A DNA stretch of 64,000 nucleotides from Hoeflea_A sp040932035 (GTDB lineage: Bacteria > Pseudomonadota > Alphaproteobacteria > Rhizobiales > Rhizobiaceae): positions 186,001-250,000 of the forward strand of contig NZ_JBFRBB010000003.1 of NCBI RefSeq assembly GCF_040932035.1. Reading direction: 5' to 3'. Position numbers and translations under genes: made by a program. Below are positions 24,920-33,402 of this stretch, in pieces; the stretch's first letter is position 1; each line of letters begins with the position of its first letter. Under the pieces are notes generated by a model. That model made no database searches. It was not told the origin of the DNA and saw only the letters and a program-made list of their open reading frames with translations.

Positions 24920-25131
24920 CTAGAGCGTGTCTTGCTTAAATTGAAGCATTTGCTGCTACCCTCGAGAGGATTATGTTGTTGAAACAGAGTGGTAAACGGG
25001 CCGGGCGATTTTGCCCGCTGACTGCGTTGGCTTGCGCTTGTGGTGGGTTAGCACCACGGCGCGCAATCCGCCTTGTCAGCGACCAAAATCGCCTCGGTCA
25101 AATGATTCTATTTAAGCAAGACACGCTCTAG
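24920..25131. repeat. Palindromic repeat element (MITE-like) with 22-bp perfect terminal inverted repeats
   Basis: Bases 24920-24941 are the exact reverse complement of 25110-25131, and the match extends to about 32 bases with two mismatches. Further in, 25005-25022 pairs with about 25076-25093, and GTGGTG/CACCAC closes the apex around 25040-25057. The whole 212 bases therefore fold into one long imperfect hairpin. It codes for nothing. It begins two bases after the ruvB stop and runs into the end of the SqdC-like gene. It may be a non-autonomous transposable element or a REP-like structured repeat; copies elsewhere cannot be checked here. Confidence 0.75.
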
Positions 25132-26016
25132 AAGCCGCTCGATCTCGGATTGCAGCAATGCCACACCGCCGGGTTGCCATCCGAGTGCTGCAAGTTTTGC
25201 AGTGCTTGCAATGTTGTAACTGCTTTTATCTGCCTCGGCGGGCAGGGAATGGCTGCAGCCGGTGTGTTCCCGGACGAGCGCCAGCAGATCACGGCGATCG
25301 AGAAAGAGGTCGGAGACGTTGAAAGCCTCACCGGCGATCTCTGCCTCCGGCAGTTCCAGCATCAACCGTGTTGCCGCCGCGACGTCTCTGCCATGCACTT
25401 CCGTTCCGCAGCGTGGTTCAACGGGATTGCCGTTGAGGTAGTCGTTAAAAAGATCTGACCATTTATGCGCTTCGCCTGGTTGCAGGGACCCGTAAACACC
25501 GGTAGCGCGCAGGCTGGCGACTGCAAGCCCGCCCTTGGCCGACAAAGCGCCAAGGTGGCGTTCACAAGCGTGTTTGACCGCGCCATAGTGCGTGTCGGGG
25601 TGGCAGTCGGTTTTTTCGGTGAGCACGGCACCCGGTGACTGAACGCCGTAAACCGCCCGGCTTGAGAGGAACACGCCGCGCTCCATTCCGGCCTGAGCGG
25701 CTGCCTGAAACAAAAGCAGCGTTGAAAGAAAATTCGCCCTCCAAAAGCCGGGAGCATCATCGCCTTCACCGCTCCGGTAGCGGCCCGGAACATGGGCGAA
25801 AGCGGCGTGAATCAGACAGTCGCATCCGGCAACCGCAGTCCCAAAATCAGCCTTTGGATTGAGCGTCAGCGGGACAAATTGCACGGGTGCAGAAAAAAGG
25901 TCAGGCGCCGGCGCAGTGCGCCCGGCGACCGTGACGTCATAACCATGAGAAAACAGGTCCTCGACGATGAAGCGGCCGACCAGGCCGCTGCCTCCGGTGA
26001 CGAGGACGCGCGTCAT
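25108..26016 (-). CDS. sqdC: NAD-dependent epimerase/dehydratase, SqdC-like (sulfolipid operon)
   Basis: The 302-residue extended short-chain dehydrogenase has GGSGLVGRFIV (residues 8-18) and the active-site pair in HYGAVKHACE. It overlaps the GT8 gene by four bases and sits in the sqdB-sqdD-sqdC order known from rhizobia, which is the main reason for the symbol. In Rhodobacter an sqdC mutant accumulates sulfoquinovosyl-dihydroxyacetone. The last seven codons and the stop come from the palindromic repeat at 24920-25131, so the native C-terminus has probably been replaced or trimmed. Confidence 0.75.
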   Translation of the reverse strand: MTRVLVTGGSGLVGRFIVEDLFSHGYDVTVAGRTAPAPDLFSAPVQFVPLTLNPKADFGTAVAGCDCLIHAAFAHVPGRYRSGEGDDAPGFWRANFLSTLLLFQAAAQAGMERGVFLSSRAVYGVQSPGAVLTEKTDCHPDTHYGAVKHACERHLGALSAKGGLAVASLRATGVYGSLQPGEAHKWSDLFNDYLNGNPVEPRCGTEVHGRDVAAATRLMLELPEAEIAGEAFNVSDLFLDRRDLLALVREHTGCSHSLPAEADKSSYNIASTAKLAALGWQPGGVALLQSEIERLLERVLLK

Positions 26017-26867
26017 GCGGGCTTGCCCGGATTTTCAAGGGCGTTGATTTCGGGAATGCCCGTGCCCGAGTGGAACGCATGCCAAAGTTCGATCAGGGGC
26101 GCCAGCTCTCCGGCTCTCGGATTGTCTGCTTCCCACGGCTTTTCGTACTGATAATGGACCACATATACCGACGCCCAGTCCCACAGCTCAGGCATGTTGA
26201 ACCAGACATATTGCAGCATGTTGAAGAATACAGGCAGGCCCTGCCAGTCGGGAAAGTAGCTCTGCAGAAAAGTCTGGTCTGTCCGCCGCCAGAACATATC
26301 CGGCTGATCGAGCCTTTGCAGCATGTCGGCGAAAGTGTCTGCAGAGGGTTCGGCGACGAACACGCCGGAGTTCAGCCGATGGAAATCGCTGAGCGATTCA
26401 TAGACATTCGGCGCAGCCGAAAACTGCGGATAGCCGAACAGCCGATCCATATTGCGTACGACAACCGCATCGGCGTCAATAAATACGCAACGCTCATATT
26501 CCTCGAGCTGCCACAGCCTGAGCTTGACGAAATTATCAAGCGGTGTGTGGAAGGCCGGCTTGCGGCCCTTCGGAAAAGGGGCGTTGGAATGCAGCCTGGC
26601 ACGCGCATGACGCTCGTTGAAATCGTCCGATGTCGGCAGCAGCTCGGCTTTGATCAGCCGTGCTCCAAGATCCGATACTTCCAACAGATCCTCACCGGAT
26701 ACGGCACCGGTGTGCAGGACCACAATATCGGCGTCGGTGCCTGTCAGAACTATCGAGCGTACCAGGGCCAGCGCGCCCTTGACGTAGTCGCCATTGGTAA
26801 CCAGGGTCACATAGGCATGACGGCTGGCAGCCTGTTTGCTGGCGGTCAGCTCAGGGTGGTGGCCCAT
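26013..26867 (-). CDS. sqdD: GT8 glycosyltransferase, SqdD-like
   Basis: The 284-residue glycogenin-like enzyme has the N-terminal YVTLVTNGDYVKGALALVRS and the metal-binding DxD in FIDADAVVVRNMD. Expected role: transfer of sulfoquinovose from UDP-sulfoquinovose in SQDG sulfolipid synthesis, inferred from the SqdB neighbour and rhizobial operon order. ATG 26867 is preferred over an upstream GTG because GGAAAG lies nine bases before it. It overlaps the downstream dehydrogenase gene by four bases. Confidence 0.82.
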   Translation of the reverse strand: MGHHPELTASKQAASRHAYVTLVTNGDYVKGALALVRSIVLTGTDADIVVLHTGAVSGEDLLEVSDLGARLIKAELLPTSDDFNERHARARLHSNAPFPKGRKPAFHTPLDNFVKLRLWQLEEYERCVFIDADAVVVRNMDRLFGYPQFSAAPNVYESLSDFHRLNSGVFVAEPSADTFADMLQRLDQPDMFWRRTDQTFLQSYFPDWQGLPVFFNMLQYVWFNMPELWDWASVYVVHYQYEKPWEADNPRAGELAPLIELWHAFHSGTGIPEINALENPGKPA

Positions 26868-26968
26868 AATACGGTCTTTCCGATCCACAACGTTCTGCGC
26901 GGTGTTGCGTCCCTGTTTTCTGATACTCGGTTATTCCGAAAACCGGGTCCCACTTTTCAGATCTCGCA

Positions 26969-28189
26969 CTAGGAGGCCGATTTGAGGTTCTTGCCTTCCG
27001 GGTCCCGGTTGATCGTCGGCTCGATATCCTTGGTCCAGGCGGATACGGCCGGGATGCGGCTGCGGTCGACGCGGTAGGCATATTTCTTGGCCACTTCGAC
27101 GACTTCTTCAAGCAGGCCTTCTTCCAGGGTGATCGGCTTGAGACCCAGTTCCAGGAACTGCTCGTTGTGCACGACGAGGTCGTTTTCCGCCGCTTCCTTG
27201 CGTGGATTGGGCAGATAAGCGATTTCGACGCCGCCCAGTCGGGCGACCAGCTCGGCCAGGTCCCTGACCCGGTGGGTTTCGGTCATCTGGTTGTATATCT
27301 TGACCTTTTCGCCTGCCTGAGGGGCGTTTTGCAGCGCGAGCTCGATACAGCGCACCGAATCCTGAATATGGATGAAGGCGCGGGTCTGGCCTCCCGTACC
27401 GTGCACTGTCAGCGGATAGCCGATAGCCGCCTGGATCAGGAAACGGTTGAGCACGGTTCCGTAATCGCCGTCATAATCGAAGCGGTTGATCAGCTGCTCA
27501 TGGCGGCGGGTCTGCTCGGTGTGCGTTCCCCACACAATGCCCTGGTGCAGGTCGGTGATCCGCACGCCGTCATTCTTGGCATAGAACTGGAACAGCAGCT
27601 GATCGAGACATTTGGTCATGTGGTAGATCGAGCCGGGATTTGCCGGATAGAGGATGTCCTGCTTGACGGTCTGACCGTCCATGGTGTCAATACCGACCGG
27701 CAGATAACCTTCGGGAATGGCGGCACCGACGGTCGAATAGCCGTAAACGCCCATGGTGCCGAGGTGAACGAGATGCGCGTCCACACCCGTCTCGACCATG
27801 GCGTTGAGCAGATTGTGCGTTGCGTTGACGTTGTTGTTAACCGTGTAGTTCTTGTGCCGGTCCGATTTCATCGAATAGGGCGCTGCGCGCTGTTCGGCAA
27901 AATGCACGATAGCGTCGGGCTTTTCCTCCGCCAACCAGGCTTTGAATACGTCATAGTCGCGTGAAATGTCGATCAGATGAAAGTGAATGCGGCGTCCGGT
28001 TTCCTGGTGCCATATGCGCGTGCGCTCCTGGATAGAGTCCATCGGCGTAAGCGATTGCACACCGAGTTCCGTATCTATCCAGCGGCGGGAAAGGTTGTCC
28101 ACGATGTGAACGTCGTGCCCTTGCTCCGACAGATGAAGCGATGTTGGCCATCCGACAAACCCGTCACCACCGAGAACCGCTATTTTCAT
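26969..28189 (-). CDS. sqdB: UDP-sulfoquinovose synthase
   Basis: The 406-residue enzyme makes UDP-sulfoquinovose from UDP-glucose and sulfite, the head-group donor of the sulfolipid SQDG. It has the NAD-binding GGDGFVGWP near the N-terminus, the family-specific RWIDTELG and YSMKSDRHKNYTVNNN segments, and the catalytic YxxxK in IYHMTKCLDQL. ATG 28189 follows GAGGTAG. First gene of sqdB-sqdD-sqdC. The final acyltransferase SqdA is not in the window. Confidence 0.93.
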   Translation of the reverse strand: MKIAVLGGDGFVGWPTSLHLSEQGHDVHIVDNLSRRWIDTELGVQSLTPMDSIQERTRIWHQETGRRIHFHLIDISRDYDVFKAWLAEEKPDAIVHFAEQRAAPYSMKSDRHKNYTVNNNVNATHNLLNAMVETGVDAHLVHLGTMGVYGYSTVGAAIPEGYLPVGIDTMDGQTVKQDILYPANPGSIYHMTKCLDQLLFQFYAKNDGVRITDLHQGIVWGTHTEQTRRHEQLINRFDYDGDYGTVLNRFLIQAAIGYPLTVHGTGGQTRAFIHIQDSVRCIELALQNAPQAGEKVKIYNQMTETHRVRDLAELVARLGGVEIAYLPNPRKEAAENDLVVHNEQFLELGLKPITLEEGLLEEVVEVAKKYAYRVDRSRIPAVSAWTKDIEPTINRDPEGKNLKSAS

Positions 28190-28348
28190 GGGATCTACCT
28201 CCATTCGCATCTTTGAGGCGAGCGTTAGCCCGCAATTGTGACAGGATTACAATGGCCAAGGCACATATATTCTGCCCGCATGTCGATATAGCATTGCTCT
28301 GACAATCAAATTGTGTTCCGTCAACAGTGGGCTCATTCATAGTTGTTG

Positions 28349-28795
28349 ATGGAGAGATGGTTGTCTGAGGCGCTTTCGGGTTCGCTTGAGGGAAATATTC
28401 ACCGGCTTTTGCAGCGGGTCTACTACGAAGACACGGACTTTTCCGGTGTTGTCTACCATGCCCGCTACCTGCATTTTCTCGAGCGTGGACGGACTGATTA
28501 TCTTCGTTGTCTCGGCGTCCACCAGGGACAAATGGCCGAGACAGAGGGCGACGAACGCCTGGCATTTGTCGTTCGTCATATGGATATTGATTTTCGCGCC
28601 TCGGCAAAAATGGATGATGTGCTGGAAATCGTCACAAGAACCGAAAAAATAGGCGGCGCAAGGCTGGTGCTGGGCCAGGAAATACAGCGTGAAGGCAAAA
28701 CCATGATTGCCGCCATCGTGACTGTGGCCATAGTGAACAGGGGCGGAAGGCCCAGAAGGCTGCCCGGGGACATTGCGAGGCTGCTTACGGGATAA
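28349..28795 (+). CDS. ybgC: YbgC-type acyl-CoA thioesterase of the Tol-Pal locus
   Basis: The 148-residue single hotdog-domain protein has the active-site segment YYEDTDFSGVVYHARYL, with the catalytic Asp. It hydrolyses short-chain acyl-CoA or acyl carrier protein thioesters and is normally the first gene of tol-pal. ATG 28349 was taken because the two preceding codons are TTG. A 311-base gap separates it from tolQ. Confidence 0.93.
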   Translation: MERWLSEALSGSLEGNIHRLLQRVYYEDTDFSGVVYHARYLHFLERGRTDYLRCLGVHQGQMAETEGDERLAFVVRHMDIDFRASAKMDDVLEIVTRTEKIGGARLVLGQEIQREGKTMIAAIVTVAIVNRGGRPRRLPGDIARLLTG

Positions 28796-28901
28796 CCCAT
28801 GATCAAGCCGCAACTGCGTTGTCTCCGAGACCAAATGACGGGCACTTTCACGTTCCTGTCATGGGCGTCAGATTATGCTTGCCTTAATTCCTAACCTGTC
28901 A

Positions 28902-28909
28902 TTAACCAT
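28902..28909 (+). promoter_or_regulatory. CtrA half-site upstream of tolQ; rest of the 28796-29106 gap
   Basis: TTAACCAT at 28902-28909 matches the CtrA half-site form, about 200 bases before the tolQ ATG. The 311-base gap is AT-rich around 28880-28925 and otherwise holds nothing I recognise. A half-site alone is weak evidence. Confidence 0.35.
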
Positions 28910-29106
28910 AAACGTGTCTTAATGAGATGTGAGAAGGGGGGCCGGTAAGTGCGCCTTCCTTTGACCAAATTTTGCCGCGACAAGGCAGGCTGGGTGAATG
29001 AGACGGTGCAAGCAATGAATGCGAAGCCGGACCGCGTGTCGCGTAACTTGGCGCGGGCACCGATGCTGCAATGCGACCGGTCGTCCGGATTCTGGGGTTA
29101 TTACGA

Positions 29107-29823
29107 ATGGAACAGGTAGGCCTTGCAGCCACCAATGAAGTCACGTTGTGGGCGCTTTTTATCGAAGCCAGCTTCGTTGTTAAACTCGTTATGGTGGGGC
29201 TGGTGGCAGCGTCCATTTGGACATGGGCCATCATTGTCGATAAAAGCTTCAATTTTGCCAGGGCACGCAGGCAGTTTGACCGTTTCGAGCAGGTTTTCTG
29301 GTCCGGTCAGTCGCTTGAAGACCTTTATCAGATGCTCTCGGACCGGCGCACCAGCGGCATGAGCTCGATTTTCGTCTCGGCAATGCGCGAGTGGAAGAAA
29401 TCCTTCGAGCGAGGGGCGCGTTCACCCATGGGACTGCAGATGCGCATCGACAAGGCTATGGACGTAACGCTCGCGCGGGAAGCCGAAAAACTCGAAGCGC
29501 GTCTCGGTTCGCTCGCCTCAATCGGTTCGGCAGCGCCCTTTATCGGTCTTTTTGGAACCGTTGTCGGCATCATGACCTCCTTTCAGGCGATTGCCGGATC
29601 CAAATCCACCAATCTGGCGGTGGTTGCACCCGGTATCGCGGAAGCCCTGCTGGCGACGGCGATCGGACTTCTGGCGGCCATTCCGGCGGTGATTGCCTAT
29701 AACAAGTTTTCTTCTGATGCCGGCAAGCTGACAGGCCGTATGGAAGGTTTTGCCGACGAATTTTCCGGTATCCTGTCGCGGCAGCTCGATGAAAAAACGC
29801 AGCCGCGCCAGGCGGCAGAGTAG
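29107..29823 (+). CDS. tolQ: Tol-Pal system proton channel TolQ
   Basis: The 238-residue inner-membrane protein has one N-terminal helix (about 20-43) and two further helices around GSAAPFIGLFGTVVGIMTSF and ALLATAIGLLAAIPAVIAY, the TolQ/ExbB channel signatures. With TolR it powers TolA to pull the outer membrane inward at division. ATG 29107 was chosen because the preceding codons do not fit the family. Followed by tolR after 11 bases. Confidence 0.95.
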   Translation: MEQVGLAATNEVTLWALFIEASFVVKLVMVGLVAASIWTWAIIVDKSFNFARARRQFDRFEQVFWSGQSLEDLYQMLSDRRTSGMSSIFVSAMREWKKSFERGARSPMGLQMRIDKAMDVTLAREAEKLEARLGSLASIGSAAPFIGLFGTVVGIMTSFQAIAGSKSTNLAVVAPGIAEALLATAIGLLAAIPAVIAYNKFSSDAGKLTGRMEGFADEFSGILSRQLDEKTQPRQAAE

Positions 29824-29834
29824 GGGCTGCATCT

Positions 29835-30296
29835 ATGGCAATGGGAACCGATAGCACGGCTGCCGGAAACCGCCGCCGCAGTGGCGGCCACAGGCAGGGC
29901 CGGCGGCGCAAGCCGATGAGCGAAATCAATGTCACGCCGTTTGTCGACGTGATGCTGGTACTGCTGATTATCTTCATGGTGGCCGCGCCGCTGTTGACCG
30001 TCGGTGTTCCGATCGATTTACCGGAGACGGACGCCAGCGCTCTTAATTCCGAGACGCAGCCGATCACGGTTTCGGTCAATGAGGCCGGAGAAATCTATCT
30101 TCAGGAGACCGTCATTCCGCTTGATGAAGTCGTTCCCAAGCTGCAGGCCATTGCAACAACGGGCTACAAGGAGCGCATTTATGTGCGCGGCGACCGCAAC
30201 GCGGACTACGGCACGGTCATGAAGGTCATGGCGCGCATTTCATCGGCCGGTTACAAAAACCTTGGTCTTGTTACCCTCCAGGAGCAGGATGGGTGA
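29835..30296 (+). CDS. tolR: Tol-Pal system protein TolR
   Basis: The 153-residue protein has a basic cytoplasmic start and one membrane helix with the proton-carrying Asp in NVTPFVDVMLVLLIIFMV. A periplasmic domain follows, ending in a segment with VRGDRNADYGTVMKVM. It forms the stator with TolQ. Nine bases before tolA. Confidence 0.95.
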   Translation: MAMGTDSTAAGNRRRSGGHRQGRRRKPMSEINVTPFVDVMLVLLIIFMVAAPLLTVGVPIDLPETDASALNSETQPITVSVNEAGEIYLQETVIPLDEVVPKLQAIATTGYKERIYVRGDRNADYGTVMKVMARISSAGYKNLGLVTLQEQDG

Positions 30297-30305
30297 GCGC
30301 AGCCA

Positions 30306-31361
30306 ATGAAACTGGGCATTGTCATATCCGCCGCAGGGCACGCGCTCCTTTTGAGCTGGGGGTTGTTCTATCTATCGGCTCCCCCTTCGCACGAGGCCGT
30401 TGAGATCGAAGCGCTGCCGGTTGATATCATTCCTGTCTCCTCCATCACCCAGATCCAGGAGGGCGAGAAGACAGCGTCGGCTGCTGAAATTGCGGCACCG
30501 CGGCCGACCAAACGGCCGAAACCGGTGGAAGATGCGCAAAATGTCGGAGACAACACGGTCGATCTGAAACCGAACAAGGTCGATAAGCCGTCGGATGATG
30601 CGGTCGAGGCTGCGGCCGAACCCGAAAAGGCGGATGTTGCCGAACCCGTTCCCTCGACGGAAACTGAGGTGGTGCCGGAACCGGCGCCGAAGCCTGAGCC
30701 CGTTGCAGCGACGGAGGTTGCCGCATTGCCTGCACCGCAGCAGGATGTGGCTCCGGACCCTGTTGCAGAAGCCATTGCCCGCGCCGAGGCGACGAAACCG
30801 AAATTCGAGCCGCTGCCCGAAAAGGTGCCGACGCCAACACTGCGGCCTACACCGCCAAAGGCACAGACTGCCAAGACACCGGAACGCAAGAACAATCAGG
30901 ACCGCAAGCAGCCGACCAAACTCGCCTCGGCCAAGAAAAGCGATTTCAGCGCAGACGAGATCGCTGCGCTGTTGAACCGGCAGGATCCGGCGGGCGGCGG
31001 TGCGCGGCGCAGCCAGCGCGAAGCCTCGCTTGGCGGGCAGACGACCACAACGGGTCTGAAACTGTCACAAAGCGAAATGGACGCCTTGCGCGGTCAAATC
31101 CAGCGCTGCTGGCAAATCGTTCCCGGCATGGCCGACGGAGCGGATGTTCGTGTACGTGTAACCATGCGTCTTGACCGTTCCGGTGCCATTGACGGGCAAC
31201 CGAGCGTTCAGGCCACAGGCGGCTCAGAACAGGTAAGGCGTGTCCTTGCCGGTGGCGCACGAAGAGCCGTATTGCGTTGCGCGCCGTACAATCTCCCATC
31301 TGAAAAATATGACACCTGGGCCGATGTTGTGGTCAATTTCGACCCGAGCCAGATGTTTTGA
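30306..31361 (+). CDS. tolA: TolA, envelope-spanning Tol-Pal linker
   Basis: The 351-residue protein has an N-terminal membrane anchor (about 5-22) and a long Pro/Ala/Glu/Lys-rich periplasmic region (about 30-210). Its C-terminal domain (about 235-351) begins around LSQSEMDALRGQIQRCW. The low-complexity middle spans the periplasm; the C-terminal domain contacts TolB and Pal. Sequence conservation is low outside the ends, as usual for TolA; position between tolR and tolB fixes the identity. Confidence 0.92.
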   Translation: MKLGIVISAAGHALLLSWGLFYLSAPPSHEAVEIEALPVDIIPVSSITQIQEGEKTASAAEIAAPRPTKRPKPVEDAQNVGDNTVDLKPNKVDKPSDDAVEAAAEPEKADVAEPVPSTETEVVPEPAPKPEPVAATEVAALPAPQQDVAPDPVAEAIARAEATKPKFEPLPEKVPTPTLRPTPPKAQTAKTPERKNNQDRKQPTKLASAKKSDFSADEIAALLNRQDPAGGGARRSQREASLGGQTTTTGLKLSQSEMDALRGQIQRCWQIVPGMADGADVRVRVTMRLDRSGAIDGQPSVQATGGSEQVRRVLAGGARRAVLRCAPYNLPSEKYDTWADVVVNFDPSQMF

Positions 31362-31371
31362 GGACAAATCC

Positions 31372-32718
31372 TTGAGCGCATTCTTCAAATCTACCCTTCA
31401 CCCCCTCACTTTCGGCATTCGAAAATACGTTCTTTTCAGCCTGTTGCTGATTGGAAGTTTCGGCATGACCCACGGGACCGCCAACGCCCTTGTCGAGATA
31501 GACATCAACCAGGGTAATGTGGAACCACTGCCAATGGCGGTGACCGATTTCATTTCCGATGACGACATAGGACCTCAAATCTCGGCGGTGATTGCCGAGG
31601 ATCTTCGCAGGTCCGGCCTGTTTGCCCCGATCAACAGACAGGCCTTCATCCAGAAGATCTCCAACCCTGACGTCGCACCTCGCTTTGAGGACTGGCGCGT
31701 CATCAATGCGCAGGCACTGGTGGTCGGTCGCGTCACCAAGGAATCCGATGGCAAGCTCAAGGCTGAATTCCGGCTCTGGGATACATTTGCGGCCGAACAG
31801 CTCATCGGCCAGCAGTTTTTCACCCAGCCGGAAAACTGGCGCCGTGTCGCCCACATCATTGCCGATGCGATCTATGAGAAGCTGACCGGCGAGCGCGGCT
31901 ATTTCGACACGCGCGTGGTGTTCGTGTCGGAGACCGGCCCGCGCAACGAGCGGCAAAAGCAGCTCGCCATCATGGATCAGGACGGCGCCAATCTGCGTTT
32001 CCTGACGCAAGGCAATGATCTGGTGCTGACACCCCGTTTTTCCCCGAGCCGGCAGGAAGTCACCTACATGTCCTTTGCCGACGGCCAGCCGCGGGTCTAT
32101 CTGCTGCAACTGGAGACCGGACAGCGCGAAATCGTCGGTAATTTTCCCGGTATGACTTTCTCGCCGCGTTTCTCGCCGGATGGCCAGAAGGTGATCATGA
32201 GCCTGCAGCAGGACGGCAACGCCAATATCTACACGATGGACCTGCGCTCGCGGGCAACGACGCGTTTGACGGACACGGCAGCGATCGACACGTCGCCCTC
32301 CTATTCGCCGCAGGGTAACCAGATCGTGTTTGAATCCGACCGGGGCGGGCGCCAACAGCTCTATGTCATGAATTCTGACGGTACCAATCAACAAAGAATT
32401 TCGTTTGGCGACGGATCCTATTCGACACCTGTGTGGTCGCCGCGCGGTGATCTTATTGCCTTTACAAAACAATCAGGCGGCAAATTTTCCATCGGCGTCA
32501 TGCGTCCGGACGGGTCCGGGGAGCGCATATTGACGACCGGGTTCCACAATGAGGGGCCGACATGGTCGCCCAATGGCCGCGTCATCATGTTTTTCCGCCA
32601 ACCGGCGGGGGCAGCGGGACCGCAACTCTACTCCATCGACCTGACGGGATATAATGAACAGAAGGTGGAAACGCCCAGCTATGGATCCGATCCGGCATGG
32701 TCTCCGCTGTTGAAATAG
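31372..32718 (+). CDS. tolB: Periplasmic beta-propeller protein TolB
   Basis: The 448-residue protein has a signal peptide (YVLFSLLLIGSFG..., cleavage after TANA) and an N-terminal domain starting LVEIDINQGN. A six-bladed propeller follows, with repeated FSPDG/SPRG-type blade motifs such as FSPRFSPDGQKV and TPVWSPRGD. It binds Pal and TolA. A TTG start at 31372 is proposed: it lies eight bases after GAGGAC and gives a normal signal peptide; no ATG is better placed. Confidence 0.93.
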   Translation: MSAFFKSTLHPLTFGIRKYVLFSLLLIGSFGMTHGTANALVEIDINQGNVEPLPMAVTDFISDDDIGPQISAVIAEDLRRSGLFAPINRQAFIQKISNPDVAPRFEDWRVINAQALVVGRVTKESDGKLKAEFRLWDTFAAEQLIGQQFFTQPENWRRVAHIIADAIYEKLTGERGYFDTRVVFVSETGPRNERQKQLAIMDQDGANLRFLTQGNDLVLTPRFSPSRQEVTYMSFADGQPRVYLLQLETGQREIVGNFPGMTFSPRFSPDGQKVIMSLQQDGNANIYTMDLRSRATTRLTDTAAIDTSPSYSPQGNQIVFESDRGGRQQLYVMNSDGTNQQRISFGDGSYSTPVWSPRGDLIAFTKQSGGKFSIGVMRPDGSGERILTTGFHNEGPTWSPNGRVIMFFRQPAGAAGPQLYSIDLTGYNEQKVETPSYGSDPAWSPLLK

Positions 32719-32832
32719 CTGACTTGCTGTCGCACGTAAGCCCCAATCTGCTGTATAAGGGTCAGCGGCCCCTGCCTGAGCGTTGCGGCTTGGATAATTG
32801 AAAGACCAGTCGTCATATCGAGGAGAACGACT

Positions 32833-33339
32833 ATGAACCTGATGATGAGCGTTGCGCGCAACCCGGTTGCGCTTGGACTGGCCGTGGGGCTTGCCCTGAC
32901 GGGTTGCTCGTCCAAAAGAACATTACCCAACAGCCCCGGCGAACTCGGATTGTCTGCAAACGGGGCGGTGCCCGGATCGCAGCAGGATCTGACGCTCAAT
33001 GTCGGAGACAGAATTTTCTTCGACACCGATTCCGCTGCGATACGGCCCGATTCAGCGGCGACACTGTCCAGGCAGGCGCAATGGCTTGCCAAATATCCCA
33101 GTGAACAGGTCAGAATCGAGGGGCACGCCGATGAGCGCGGCACCCGCGAATACAACCTTGCCCTCGGTGCCCGGCGGGCCGCGGCGACACGCGCCTATCT
33201 GATATCAAAGGGTGTGGCCGCAAGCAGAATTAAGACAATTTCCTATGGCAAGGAAAGACCGGTTGCCGTGTGTGACGATATTTCATGCTGGTCTCAGAAC
33301 CGCCGGGCCGTAACGGTGGTCAGTGGAGTAGGCAGCTGA
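32833..33339 (+). CDS. pal: Peptidoglycan-associated lipoprotein Pal
   Basis: The 168-residue lipoprotein has lipobox LTGC with the lipidated Cys at residue 25 and a C-terminal OmpA domain with FFDTDSAAI, IEGHADERGTREYNLALG and the closing SQNRRAVTVV. It anchors the outer membrane to peptidoglycan and binds TolB. AGGAG precedes the ATG by 8-9 bases. Confidence 0.97.
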   Translation: MNLMMSVARNPVALGLAVGLALTGCSSKRTLPNSPGELGLSANGAVPGSQQDLTLNVGDRIFFDTDSAAIRPDSAATLSRQAQWLAKYPSEQVRIEGHADERGTREYNLALGARRAAATRAYLISKGVAASRIKTISYGKERPVAVCDDISCWSQNRRAVTVVSGVGS

Positions 33340-33402
33340 TTGGTACTGCACTTGAGAGGGAGCGACCGAGTTTGCGCCGTTTGAAAGGCAGGTAAGGATA
33401 AT

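Noticed and set aside
24920..25131. Insertion sequence
   Set aside because: At about 212 bases without an ORF it cannot encode a transposase. A non-autonomous element or structured repeat fits better.
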